Below are positions 42,694 through 51,395 of a stretch of 64,000 nucleotides of DNA, piece after piece; the first letter of the stretch is position 1, and every line of letters starts with the position of its first letter. This stretch comes from TMED23 sp913054205 (GTDB lineage Bacteria > Pseudomonadota > Alphaproteobacteria > Rhodospirillales > UBA2165). The position numbers were made by a program, and so were the translations under genes. The notes under the pieces are model-generated. The model was not told the origin of the DNA. It did no database searches and saw only the letters and a program-made list of their open reading frames with translations. The DNA lies in assembly GCA_046582495.1 (NCBI GenBank), contig JAYGEG010000067.1:26321-90320 (forward strand), given 5' to 3'.

Positions 42694-43792
42694 TTGAATA
42701 CCATTATTAAAAAAGTCGGAATTCTTGGCGTATCGGTAGCGGTCGCTGCGATGGCTTTTGGATCAGTTGCAGAAGCAGCTTCCATAAAAGGCAATAAAAT
42801 TACGATGCGCATTGGCTCTGGCCACCCGCCCTTCATCACTTATGTGAAAGGCGCGAGTAAGTCTTTTGTTCCAGCCGTAAAAAAACGTGTTGCCGCTGAA
42901 ACAAAATACACCATCGATTTCAAAGAACACTATGCCGGTACCGTTGTTGGCGTATTTGATACCCTAGAAGGTGTACAGGACGGACGCCTCGACATTGGCG
43001 CATTTTGTGTTTGTTTTGACGATGACAAAGCGATGGCCATGAACTTGACCTACTATGTGCCTTTCCATGAGCCAAATGCGGTCAAAAACCAAAAAATATT
43101 TTTTAATCTGGTGAAAAAACATCCTTCACTCCAACAAGATTTTTCCAAGCGATACAAGCAAACGCTGATCGGTATCGGTGGTTTCAACAATTACGGCATG
43201 CTAAGCGCCTTTGACTGAAAAAAATTTGAAGATCTGAAAGGCCGCAAAATATTGGCGGCGGGACCCAACCTTTCGTGGGTTGTTGCCGGTATCCCTGTTC
43301 GTATGACCATTCCAAAATCTGCTCAACAAATGCAGACCGGTGTGGGCGAAGCGGTCATTTTGTTTCCAGACACTGATTTTAAATTGAAGCTTCATGAATC
43401 GATTAAAGGTGGCTACTACACGGTTACTGACTTTGGTGCTGTGGTTCAGATCAATTTGAACATGAACAATAAGACGCGTAAAAAATTGCCCCCAGAAGTC
43501 GTCAAAATTATTGACGAAGAAGGCGTTAAATACGGTGAAACGGTCGCTCAATGGTCTCAGAAAGACCATCAGTGGGGCCCGGATCAACTCGCCAAAGCAG
43601 GCACGAAAGTTCGCAACATTGATCCCGCCGCTAAAGTAGCGTGGGCGCAAAAATTGGCAGCCTGGCCAAACGAAAAAGCTCAAGCTGTTAAATCCAAAAA
43701 GAAAATCGACATGTCCTATGATCATGCGCGATTACATCAAAATGGTCGAAGCAGGCGGTCACAAATTTCCGATTAATTACGTTATTAAATAA
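42694..43792 (+). pseudogene. TRAP binding protein, copy 1: nonsense codon and frameshift
   Basis: Near-duplicate of the next gene: signal peptide, then S-I-K-G-N-K-I-T-M-R-I-G-S-G-H-P-P-F-I-T-Y-V. At 43216-43218 a TGA replaces the Trp codon of S-A-F-D-W-K-K-F-E-D. The frame then continues with A-A-G-P-N-L-S-W-V to I-D-M-S at 43716. An extra base within 43717-43723 shifts the end; reading the other frame restores M-R-D-Y-I-K-M-V-E-A-G-G-H-K-F-P and a stop at 43790-43792, matching the intact copy. No ATG stands at the expected start; TTG 42694 aligns with it. Three defects together make this a dead duplicate, although most codons are still well conserved, so the decay looks recent. Confidence 0.88.
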
Positions 43793-43818
43793 TTAATCAG
43801 CAATTTTTTCGAACGCAG

Positions 43819-43850
43819 AGAGGCAACCTTAACCGGTTGCCTCTTTTTTT
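43819..43850 (+). terminator. Rho-independent terminator after binding-protein copy 1
   Basis: AGAGGCAACC (43819-43828) pairs with GGTTGCCTCT (43835-43844) around TTAACC, followed by a run of seven T. Nearly the same hairpin follows copy 2, so the terminator was duplicated with the gene. Confidence 0.92.
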
Positions 43851-44039
43851 GTCTTTCACATAACCGCGAGCAACACGATATGCGCTGGTTTTTTCTTCCG
43901 TTGGACCATAATTTGTTTACCAATTGCATCAGAATCGTCTAAAGTAGTTCTTGTATGAACAACGGCTTAGCGCAAAATGACATGAGATCGTGATATTGGC
44001 CGTTTACTAATCACTAATATCCAAACAGGGAGTTTAACG

Positions 44040-45137
44040 ATGAGTAACGTACTATCTAAACTAAGCGTCATTGGCGCGGCTGCTGCCACCATTGTTGCCT
44101 TTAGTGCAACAACTCACGCAGCTTCGGTAAAAGGAAATAATATTACGCTGCGAATTGGCTCAGGCCATCCACCGTTTATTACCTACGTGAAGGAAGTTTC
44201 GAAATACTTCGTCCCAAATGTGACAAAACGTGTCGCAGCGGAAACCAAATATAAAATCACCTTCAAAGAGCATTATTCCGGCACCGTTGTGAACGTGTTT
44301 GATACGCTCGAAGGAACCCAAGACGGTCGCCTCGATATTGGCGCTTGGTGTGTTTGCTTTGATGACGATAAAGCCATGGCAATGAACCTTTCTTATTACG
44401 TGCCATTTGGTGAACCTAATGCCATTAAAGCAACCGCCACATTCGGCAAATTAATTCAGCAGCATCCAGACATTCAAAAAGACTATGAAAAACGCTATAA
44501 ACAGAAGCTGTTGGCAGTTACTGGCTTTAACAACTATGGCCTGCTCAGTGCCTTTGATTGGAAAAAATTTGAAGACCTAAAAGGTCGTAAAATCTTAGCC
44601 GCTGGACCGAACCTTCCATGGGTGAGCGCTGGCATTCCAGTTCGTACGACGATTCCGAAGGCTGCTCAGCAGTTACAAACAGGTGTTGGCGAAGCTATCG
44701 TGCTTTTCCCGGACACTGATTTTAAATTGAAATTGCATGAAGCCATCGGCAAAGGCGGATTTTATACGATCACCGACTTTGGTGCAGTTGTGCAAATTTC
44801 TCTGACGATGAATTTGCGGTCGCGTAAAAAACTGCCGCCTGAAGTCGTTAAAATCATTGATGAAGAAGCAATGAAATACCAAACGCATTCTTCACAGACC
44901 TCTCAGAACGATCATCAATGGGGTCTCGATAAATTGGCAGGCGCAGGCATCACAGTTCGTAAGATTGATCCCGCCGCTAAAATTGCCTGGGCAAAAAGTT
45001 TGGCTGCATGGCCAAATTCACGGGCCCAAGCCGTATCGAAAAAGAAGAATATCGATATGGGTAAAATCATGCGCGCCTTCATGGACGCCACACGAGCCGG
45101 TGGGCACAAATTCCCGGTTGATTATGTGATTAAATAG
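44040..45137 (+). CDS. TRAP transporter solute-binding protein, intact copy 2 (DctP family)
   Basis: 365-residue periplasmic receptor for the DctQM permease. A signal peptide (V-I-G-A-A-A-A-T-I-V-A-F-S, ending T-H-A-A) precedes the mature part with R-I-G-S-G-H-P-P-F-I-T-Y-V. D-T-L-E-G-T-Q-D-G-R-L-D-I-G, W-C-V-C-F-D-D-D-K, and N-N-Y-G-L-L-S-A-F-D-W-K follow. The W-C-V-C-F pair of cysteines is shared by both copies and may form a disulfide. GGGAG stands 8 bases before ATG. It has its own upstream region and terminator, so it can be expressed separately and in excess over the permease. Confidence 0.9.
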   Translation: MSNVLSKLSVIGAAAATIVAFSATTHAASVKGNNITLRIGSGHPPFITYVKEVSKYFVPNVTKRVAAETKYKITFKEHYSGTVVNVFDTLEGTQDGRLDIGAWCVCFDDDKAMAMNLSYYVPFGEPNAIKATATFGKLIQQHPDIQKDYEKRYKQKLLAVTGFNNYGLLSAFDWKKFEDLKGRKILAAGPNLPWVSAGIPVRTTIPKAAQQLQTGVGEAIVLFPDTDFKLKLHEAIGKGGFYTITDFGAVVQISLTMNLRSRKKLPPEVVKIIDEEAMKYQTHSSQTSQNDHQWGLDKLAGAGITVRKIDPAAKIAWAKSLAAWPNSRAQAVSKKKNIDMGKIMRAFMDATRAGGHKFPVDYVIK

Positions 45138-45160
45138 TCAAATCGGCGTTTGAAAACGAG

Positions 45161-45193
45161 AGAGGCAGCCTCAAAAGGCTGCCTCTTTTTTTT
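45161..45193 (+). terminator. Rho-independent terminator after binding-protein copy 2
   Basis: AGAGGCAGCC (45161-45170) pairs with GGCTGCCTCT (45177-45186) around TCAAAA, followed by eight T in total. It ends the transport unit before the cupin operon. Confidence 0.93.
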
Positions 45194-45231
45194 AATGCAT
45201 TCACACATTTTAATGTGTAATATAAAGTTAT

Positions 45232-45245
45232 TGATCAAATGATCA
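45232..45245. promoter_or_regulatory. TetR-type operator, site B: TGATCAAATGATCA
   Basis: Perfect palindrome 37 bp upstream of the cupin ATG (45282), just downstream of an AT-rich -10-like stretch (TAATATAAAG), so bound protein would block initiation. Identical to site A and to the reverse complement of site C. Confidence 0.75.
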
Positions 45246-45281
45246 TTAGTTTTTTTCACTCAGCTATTTTGAAAGTTAAAA

Positions 45282-45803
45282 ATGACCGTCACACCCGAAG
45301 ATATGAAGAAACGCACCGCACGTTTCAAAGACTTGAGCTATAGCACGCAAGGCTATCTAGATACCCGTATCCCGGCACATGAACGTAATACCTACAATGT
45401 TATTGGACGCGGTGTAACGGAAGACCCCAAGCTGGCACCTGCCATTACCGATGCACCTAACTTTAACCTTACCTATATTGGAGCTGATCCTGGCAAAGGG
45501 GCAGCCCTTCATGATCATCCAACTGTCGAAGTCTTTATTCCGATGACGGGTCAATGGACCTTCCTTTGGGGAGAAAATGGCGAACACGAAATACTCATCG
45601 ATCAATTTGATGTCATTTCGGTTCCTCCCGGCGTGATGCGGGGCTTTCGCAATGAAAGTGATGAGCATAGCTTTATCATGGCCATTTTGGGAGGCACGGA
45701 TTCTGGTAGCGTATCTTGGGCAAGCAATGTCATAGATGAAGCCGAAAAAACCGGCCTGAGACTCAATGAAGATGGAACCATCAGCGAAATAGAACCGGCT
45801 TAA
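45282..45803 (+). CDS. Cupin-domain protein
   Basis: 173-residue single-cupin protein. The metal motif region reads G-A-A-L-H-D-H-P-T-V-E-V-F-I-P-M-T-G-Q (H-x-H...E) and the second motif F-D-V-I-S-V-P-P-G-V-M-R-G-F-R-N. The second-motif His is Arg here, which may alter metal binding. Cupins in such operons serve as dioxygenases or isomerases. First gene of a three-gene operon with a VOC protein and a flavin monooxygenase, under operator B. Confidence 0.85.
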   Translation: MTVTPEDMKKRTARFKDLSYSTQGYLDTRIPAHERNTYNVIGRGVTEDPKLAPAITDAPNFNLTYIGADPGKGAALHDHPTVEVFIPMTGQWTFLWGENGEHEILIDQFDVISVPPGVMRGFRNESDEHSFIMAILGGTDSGSVSWASNVIDEAEKTGLRLNEDGTISEIEPA

Positions 45804-45814
45804 AGAGAAGAACA

Positions 45815-46225
45815 ATGCCCCTTGAAAAAATTGATCACTATGCCATTCGCACTTTGAAAATGGACGAAACCAAAGAGTTCTATGAGGCCCTTGGTCTTTA
45901 TGCGGGACCGCGCCCTGAATTTCCGTTTCCAGGCCATTGGATGTATGCGGGCGACACGCCGGTGGTTCATCTTGTTGGCATTGATCCTGAAAATCCAGAA
46001 GGGTTGTATGGTTATCTTGGAGTGAAAAATGTTAAATTTCTGGATGGCGGCGGCGCCATTGACCATCTCGCCTTCAGTGCGTCCGACCCCAGCGGCTTAA
46101 AAAAAATATTGGAAGAGCGCGGCGTCAACTACCGGGAACGCGAAGTGCCGGATATGGGACTTTTACAAATATTTGCCGAAGACCCTAATGACATCACCGT
46201 TGAGATAAATTACTACGACCAGTGA
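45815..46225 (+). CDS. VOC (glyoxalase/extradiol-type) family protein
   Basis: 136 residues of the vicinal-oxygen-chelate fold: I-D-H-Y-A-I-R-T-L-K-M-D at the start (His ligand), then P-V-V-H-L-V-G, and A-I-D-H-L-A-F-S-A (His). The end is D-P-N-D-I-T-V-E-I-N (Glu ligand). The metal set H/H/E is complete. It could be a dioxygenase, a lyase or an isomerase acting on the product of the flavin monooxygenase 7 bp downstream. Confidence 0.86.
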   Translation: MPLEKIDHYAIRTLKMDETKEFYEALGLYAGPRPEFPFPGHWMYAGDTPVVHLVGIDPENPEGLYGYLGVKNVKFLDGGGAIDHLAFSASDPSGLKKILEERGVNYREREVPDMGLLQIFAEDPNDITVEINYYDQ

Positions 46226-46232
46226 GAAGGCC

Positions 46233-47441
46233 ATGGCTGACGGTGCAATCGAAAACCTAGATCAAAAAACCCGTCCCAGCCGCGCTGAAATGCTGGAACG
46301 TGCTGAGGCTCTGGTTCCAGCGCTCAAAGATCGCGCCCTTGAGACCGAGCAACTCGGCAAGGTTCATCCAGATACGATTAAAGCTCTCCATAATACCGGC
46401 CTGTTTCGCATCAATCAGCCCGCGCGCGTGGGCGGCGGCGACTATGACTATCGCCTGCTCATGGAAGTGACTTCAATATTGGGCAAAGGCTGTGGCTCGA
46501 CGGCGTGGGTTTATATCAATCTCGCCTGTCACCATTGGATGCTCGGCATGTGGCCAGCCAAGGCCCAGGATGAACTATGGGATGAGAACATTGACGTTTT
46601 AATAGCGTCCTCAGTCATTTATCCCACTGGCCGCGCGACCAAGGTCAAAGGCGGCTACCAACTTTCCGGACGCTGGCCGTTTTGCAGCGGTGTTGATTGG
46701 TCCGATTACGTGATGCTTGGCGGCACTGTTTATGACGACAAAGATGAAATCCTCGACAGACGGGTGTTTATTGTCTCAAAACAAGATCTAACCGTGCATG
46801 ACAATTGGGATGTATCGGGTCTTTGCGGTACCGGCAGTAAAGACAGTGAAGCCAAGGACGTCTTTATCCCGGAGCACATGACTCTCGCCGGCCATGATAT
46901 GCAAAACTGCAAAACGCCTGGCTCTGGCGTAAACCCTGCGCCGCTTTTCAATTTGCCGCAGGCAGCGCTTTTTCCGCATATTATCGCAGCACCTATTATT
47001 GGCATGGCAGAAGGCGCCTATGATCATTTTGTCGATGCCAATAAAGTCGCTAAATCTACCTACAACACCTCGCGCATTGCAGAGTATCAGGCGATCCAAA
47101 CCAAAGCAGCCACAGCTGCAGCTGCAGTAGAGGTCGCCAAAACCATGATCAACGCCAATTGCGATGAAGCGACCGCGACGCTCACCAGAGGCGATATTTG
47201 CAGCGAAGAGCAAAAGCATCGCTGGCGACGGGATGCTGCGTATGCCGCCAATCTTTGCTTTGATGCAATTGAAGGGCTCTATAAGGCCACAGGCGGTAGA
47301 GGCGCTTATAAGAGCAATCCAATCCAGCGGCACTACCGAGATGCCAGTGTTGGCATTACCCATATCAGCATGTCCTGGGATGTCATGGGCGCGGAATATG
47401 GCCGCTATGTTCTAGGCCTTGGCGGCAATCCTTCGATTTAA
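46233..47441 (+). CDS. Flavin-dependent monooxygenase, acyl-CoA-dehydrogenase fold (HsaA/HpaH-C2 type)
   Basis: 402-residue oxygenase of the two-component group D flavin monooxygenases, which hydroxylate phenols or N-heterocycles using reduced flavin from a separate reductase. Seen are Q-P-A-R-V-G-G-G-D-Y-D-Y and G-S-T-A-W-V-Y-I-N-L-A-C-H-H-W. L-S-G-R-W-P-F-C-S-G-V-D and the late R-H-Y-R-D-A-S-V-G complete the pattern. The catalytic Glu of true acyl-CoA dehydrogenases is not evident. No flavin reductase gene is in the operon. Its stop overlaps the convergent Mo-hydroxylase large-subunit stop. Confidence 0.87.
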   Translation: MADGAIENLDQKTRPSRAEMLERAEALVPALKDRALETEQLGKVHPDTIKALHNTGLFRINQPARVGGGDYDYRLLMEVTSILGKGCGSTAWVYINLACHHWMLGMWPAKAQDELWDENIDVLIASSVIYPTGRATKVKGGYQLSGRWPFCSGVDWSDYVMLGGTVYDDKDEILDRRVFIVSKQDLTVHDNWDVSGLCGTGSKDSEAKDVFIPEHMTLAGHDMQNCKTPGSGVNPAPLFNLPQAALFPHIIAAPIIGMAEGAYDHFVDANKVAKSTYNTSRIAEYQAIQTKAATAAAAVEVAKTMINANCDEATATLTRGDICSEEQKHRWRRDAAYAANLCFDAIEGLYKATGGRGAYKSNPIQRHYRDASVGITHISMSWDVMGAEYGRYVLGLGGNPSI

Positions 47442-49819
47442 ATCTTCCCAAGTGCCTGGAGGATGCGTTCGGGCGTAAACGGCTGCACGGTGACTTTGGC
47501 ATTTAACGGATGGAGCGCATCATTGATGGCGTTCATCACAACGGCTGGTGCCCCGCCGGTGCCAGCCTCGCCAGCGCCTTTAGCACCAAGTTCAGAATCG
47601 AGCGTCGGGCTTTCAATATGACCGACTTCGATATCAGGCATTTCCGCCGCCATCGGCACAAGGTAGTCCGCCATCGTGCCGTTCAAGATCTGGCCTTCCG
47701 GGCTATAGAGGCATTCTTCATAAAGTGCACCGCCAAGCCCTTGGATGACACCGCCCCGTACCTGCTCATCAACCAGCTGCGGATTAATTACCGTGCCGCA
47801 ATCTTCAACCACACAATATTTTTTGAACTCAATGAAGCCAGTGTTGGTATCAACTTCGATATAACAACCCTGAACGCCGTTGGTGAAAGCAAAGGGAAAT
47901 TGCTTCGGCACGTAGTGACGCGTCACCACGAGCTCAGACTGATAGTCCTTTGGCAACGTATCCGGGCGGTAGTAACAAACCCGCCCGACTTCGGCGAGGG
48001 TCATGCGTTCCGTTCCATCTGCAATATCAACGATATTGTTGTCTCGGATATCAAGCGTGGTCGGATCGCTTTGCAGCATGATACCTGCAACTTCGACAAT
48101 GTTCTGACGCAGTGCTTTACCGGCTTGTACGGCAGCCTCGCCGCCGATACCAGCCGCACGGGACCCCCAGGTACCGCCGCCGTAAGGTGTGATGTCTGTA
48201 TCACCAGAGATGACTTTAATTTTATCCATCGTGACGCCAAGCGCGGTCGCCGCACATTGGGCGACAACAGCTTCCGCGCCTTGGCCCTGCTCGGTGACAC
48301 CAATTTCGACAATGACATTGCCTTTGGCATCAAGTCGCATGGTTGCGCCGTCCTGCGCTGAAATCGGCGCACCGCCGACGCCATAGAAAGCGGGCCCTGG
48401 ATTGGTCACCTCAATAAAAGTTGCAAGACCAATACCCCGGTAGATGCCTTGCTCGCGTGCTGCCGCCTGATCTTTGCGTAATCCATCATAATCCATCATT
48501 TTTACCAGCTTTTCCAAACTCGCTTGATGGGAAAGATTTTCAAACGGCATGCCAGAAGCCGATTTATGAGGATAGGCATCGTCGGGAACTAAATTTTTAC
48601 GGCGGATTTCGAGCGGATCCATCCCGATAGCCCGTGCGGCATCATCGACAATTCCTTCGGTGATCAACGTCAAAATAGGATGCCCGACAGCGCGGTATTG
48701 GCACATCGGAGATTTGTTTTGATAGACCACCGTCGCCTGCGCCCGGTAATTTTCGTGTTGATATTGCCCGCCGGTTAGATTGACGACTTGGTTGGCCTCA
48801 ATCCCGCTGGTCCGCGGATAAACCGAATACGGTCCAATACCGGTGAGATCGTCGATTTCCATGGCTTGGATTATGCCGTCATTGGAAACAGCGATTTTAG
48901 TCGTAATTCGGTGATCACGCGCATGAATATCACTGGTGAAAGATTCCAGGCGATCAGCAATAAACTTCACGGGACGCTTCAACATATAAGCCAGAGCAAC
49001 CGTCGCGTATTCATCCGGATAAGAATGTACTTTAATACCGAAGGAGCCGCCGACATCTTTACAAATCACGCGGACTTTGTGTTCCTCGATATCAAGGTGT
49101 TTGGCAAACAGGCTCTGCATCATGTGCGGCGCCTGAGTTGAGTGATAGATCGTCAGCTGATCTTCGCCGGGATTATAATCTGCCAAGATGGCCCGCGTTT
49201 CCAAACACACACCCGTGTGGCGATTGGAGATATAGGTCTCTTCAATGACGTGGTCCGCATTGGCAAAAGCTGCGTCAACATCGCCGACATCAAGATTTCG
49301 GCGCCAAGCCAAATTATCACCAAGGTCGGGATGGATGACCGGCGTATCGTCTTCGAGTGCGGTTTCCATATCGGTGACGACCGGCAGTTCCTTCCACTCG
49401 ATATCAATAAGCTCAATTGCATCTTCTGCCTGAGCGCGGGTATGTGCGACAACGGCAACCACGGGTTCTCCCTGCCAGGATGCTTTTTTTACTGCCAACG
49501 CATGTTGCGGAGCTGATTTCAGGCCTTCCAAATGGCTCAGCACGCCAACCCAAGGCGCGCAGACTTCTGCCATTTCCACGCCGGCAACAACTGCAACGAC
49601 GCCGTCGCTTTCTTTGGCTGCACTGGCGTCGATTGAAACAATCTCCGCATGAGCGAAATGCGAGCGCAGAAACGCAACATGGGTCATGCGCGGCAGTTTT
49701 ATATCGTCGGTAAAAGTGCCTCGCCCGCTCAGCAATCGCTTGGCGTTTGGCCGCGGGACTGAGCGTCCTATATAGCTATTGGGGCGATCGAGGATGTGGT
49801 CCTTAATCATATCAGCCAT
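47438..49819 (-). CDS. Molybdenum hydroxylase large subunit (xanthine dehydrogenase / CoxL family)
   Basis: 793-residue molybdopterin-binding subunit that hydroxylates a carbon next to a ring nitrogen or similar. It has G-G-S-F-G at 257-261 (cofactor-binding) and the catalytic Glu E751 in G-A-K-G-A-G-E-A-G. The active-site loop at 374-380 reads Q-Y-R-A-V-G-H. It is neither the A-Y-R-C-S-F-R of true aerobic CO dehydrogenase nor the A-Y-R-G-A-G-R of form II, so CO is not the substrate. Encoded as the third gene of a medium / small / large operon, 3 bp after the iron-sulfur subunit. Substrate unknown; a heteroaromatic compound fits the neighbours. Confidence 0.92.
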   Translation of the reverse strand: MADMIKDHILDRPNSYIGRSVPRPNAKRLLSGRGTFTDDIKLPRMTHVAFLRSHFAHAEIVSIDASAAKESDGVVAVVAGVEMAEVCAPWVGVLSHLEGLKSAPQHALAVKKASWQGEPVVAVVAHTRAQAEDAIELIDIEWKELPVVTDMETALEDDTPVIHPDLGDNLAWRRNLDVGDVDAAFANADHVIEETYISNRHTGVCLETRAILADYNPGEDQLTIYHSTQAPHMMQSLFAKHLDIEEHKVRVICKDVGGSFGIKVHSYPDEYATVALAYMLKRPVKFIADRLESFTSDIHARDHRITTKIAVSNDGIIQAMEIDDLTGIGPYSVYPRTSGIEANQVVNLTGGQYQHENYRAQATVVYQNKSPMCQYRAVGHPILTLITEGIVDDAARAIGMDPLEIRRKNLVPDDAYPHKSASGMPFENLSHQASLEKLVKMMDYDGLRKDQAAAREQGIYRGIGLATFIEVTNPGPAFYGVGGAPISAQDGATMRLDAKGNVIVEIGVTEQGQGAEAVVAQCAATALGVTMDKIKVISGDTDITPYGGGTWGSRAAGIGGEAAVQAGKALRQNIVEVAGIMLQSDPTTLDIRDNNIVDIADGTERMTLAEVGRVCYYRPDTLPKDYQSELVVTRHYVPKQFPFAFTNGVQGCYIEVDTNTGFIEFKKYCVVEDCGTVINPQLVDEQVRGGVIQGLGGALYEECLYSPEGQILNGTMADYLVPMAAEMPDIEVGHIESPTLDSELGAKGAGEAGTGGAPAVVMNAINDALHPLNAKVTVQPFTPERILQALGKI

Positions 49820-49822
49820 CGG

Positions 49823-50311
49823 TTACGCTCCCTTTCTTGTGTTTGCGACGGTCTCTATCGCATCGACAATCGCTTCATAGCCGGTACAGCGGCAATAGTT
49901 TCCAGATAAATATTCGCGGATTTCTTGCCGGCTGGGATCAGGATTTTTCTCTAACATTTCGGTTATCGCCATCAACATGCCTGGCGTGCAGAACCCACAC
50001 TGAAGGGCATTGCGTTCATGAAACGCTTTTTGGAGATCAGCTATTTCACCGCTGTCGTCAGAGCCTTCGATGGTGACCACCTCTAATCCGTCCGCTTGGA
50101 TCGCCAGCATCAAGCAGCCACGGACAATTTCACCATCGATGCGGACGGTACAGGCGCCGCAAACGCCGTGCTCACATCCGACATGAGTGCCGGTGAGCTC
50201 CATTTGATTGCGTAAAAAATCGACAAGATTTGTGCGAGGCTCGACCAAAGCCGTGACTTTTTCACCGTTCACAGTCGTTGTCACTTGGATTTGTTCTATT
50301 TGATTTGTCAT
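49823..50311 (-). CDS. Molybdenum hydroxylase [2Fe-2S] small subunit (CoxS family)
   Basis: 162-residue electron-transfer subunit from ATG 50311. The plant-type cluster ligands are C46, C51, C54 and C66; the second cluster ligands are C105, C108, C140 and C142 (C-G-F-C-T-P-G and C-R-C-T-G). All eight cysteines are present. It carries electrons from the Mo centre to the FAD subunit. A start five codons upstream (50326) is possible but would overlap the preceding gene. Confidence 0.94.
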   Translation of the reverse strand: MTNQIEQIQVTTTVNGEKVTALVEPRTNLVDFLRNQMELTGTHVGCEHGVCGACTVRIDGEIVRGCLMLAIQADGLEVVTIEGSDDSGEIADLQKAFHERNALQCGFCTPGMLMAITEMLEKNPDPSRQEIREYLSGNYCRCTGYEAIVDAIETVANTRKGA

Positions 50312-50315
50312 GTAA

Positions 50316-51173
50316 TTACCCCCCACTCAGCGTGGTAAGCACGCGCTTGGTCAATTCTTTGGCGTAGTGCATTTTAAGCGCTGCTGAACTATGGAGATCA
50401 TCAAACGGCGACAAATCCTGCTCCAAGGCATTTTGCGCAGCCGCAATACTGGCATCATCCACCGATTGGCCTTCCATTGCATTCATTGCCTTTTTCGCGG
50501 TAACGGGTGTCGAGCCAACGGCAAAGAAAACCAGCCGTAAGTCAGATAATTTGCCGCCGTCGACTTTTGCATGAGCAGCAACCCCGGCCATGGCATAATC
50601 ACCGTGGCGACGGGCCAATTCATCAAAGGCTGAGCGATAGCCGGCGCCTAATTTAGGAATTTCGACGGCCGTTAATATTTCGCCTTCGGCCATATCCGTT
50701 TCATACAAGTCTTTGAAAAAGTCCTTGGCTGCAACTTTGCGCGCGCCGCTCTTGCCGGTAACTTCCACTTCTCCGTCCAGCGCACAGAGACAAGCCGGCA
50801 ATTCGGCCGCCGGGTCCGCCATTGCAATACTGCCGCCAAAAGTACCGCGATTTCGGATCGCGGGATGAGCGATATACGGCATCGCCATAGAAATAAGCGG
50901 CGCGTGCTCTGCAATTCCAGGGGAGTTCTCAATTTCCGTGTGGCGTGTCAGGGCGCCAATTCTTAGATTTTCACCATCAACGGAAATACCGCTCAAATCG
51001 GACAAGCCATTGATATCTATGACCAATGCTGGTGCGGATAGACGCATATTCAAGGTTGGCATCAGACTTTGGCCGCCGGCCAAAATTGTCGCCTCATCGC
51101 CATATTCGCTCAGCAGACCAAGGACTTCATCAACAGATGAAGGCTTGGCATAATTAAATGCCGATGGTTTCAA
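50316..51173 (-). CDS. Molybdenum hydroxylase FAD-binding medium subunit (CoxM family)
   Basis: 285 residues with the PCMH-type FAD fold: A-G-G-Q-S-L-M-P-T-L-N-M-R and I-G-A-L-T-R-H. P-A-I-R-N-R-G-T-F-G-G-S-I-A matches the pyrophosphate loop. I chose TTG 51173 because GGGAGG lies six bases upstream (51179-51184); the longer frame to 51209 has no such site. Promoter-proximal gene of the three-subunit operon. A TATAAT (minus strand, 51259-51264) adjoins operator C. Confidence 0.92.
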   Translation of the reverse strand: MKPSAFNYAKPSSVDEVLGLLSEYGDEATILAGGQSLMPTLNMRLSAPALVIDINGLSDLSGISVDGENLRIGALTRHTEIENSPGIAEHAPLISMAMPYIAHPAIRNRGTFGGSIAMADPAAELPACLCALDGEVEVTGKSGARKVAAKDFFKDLYETDMAEGEILTAVEIPKLGAGYRSAFDELARRHGDYAMAGVAAHAKVDGGKLSDLRLVFFAVGSTPVTAKKAMNAMEGQSVDDASIAAAQNALEQDLSPFDDLHSSAALKMHYAKELTKRVLTTLSGG

Positions 51174-51258
51174 TTGAACCTCCCTAATTTTTTTTCGTTC
51201 AGGAGCCACTTGGGTGACTTCATTTTTTAAAGAATACTAGGCAAATTAAGTTATTATT

Positions 51259-51264
51259 ATTATA
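51259..51264 (-). promoter_or_regulatory. Predicted -10 box of the Mo-hydroxylase operon
   Basis: TATAAT on the minus strand, about 86 bases before the medium-subunit start. Operator C lies one base upstream, in the -10/-35 spacer, so a bound repressor would cover the promoter. Confidence 0.45.
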
Positions 51265-51265
51265 G

Positions 51266-51279
51266 TGATCATTTGATCA
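51266..51279. promoter_or_regulatory. TetR-type operator, site C: TGATCATTTGATCA
   Basis: Reverse complement of the 14-bp palindrome at sites A and B. It sits in the divergent region between the Mo-hydroxylase operon and tetR, next to a -10 box, which supports autoregulation and repression of the hydroxylase genes by the TetR protein. Confidence 0.75.
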
Positions 51280-51395
51280 ATAAGAGATTGATACTACGCC
51301 CCATTCGAATTCTGTCAATGGGTCCGATACTGAAATTATTGAGCCTACGATGCGTCCCGAAAGAGATTTATAGCGTGCCACAAACCAAGCAGCCC

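Noticed and set aside
43216..43218. TGA read as Trp or selenocysteine in the first TRAP receptor gene
   Set aside because: Other genes here (topA, pyrB, livM) end at TGA, the intact copy has TGG at this site, and the same gene has a second frameshift, so recoding is not supported.
47510..48361. 283-codon open frame on the plus strand inside the Mo-hydroxylase large subunit
   Set aside because: It is antisense to a clearly conserved molybdoenzyme; its translation has no domain likeness and is a codon-bias shadow.
47438..51173. Aerobic carbon monoxide dehydrogenase (coxMSL)
   Set aside because: Gene order matches, but the large subunit has Q-Y-R-A-V-G-H in place of the A-Y-R-C-S-F-R loop needed for the Cu-Mo site.
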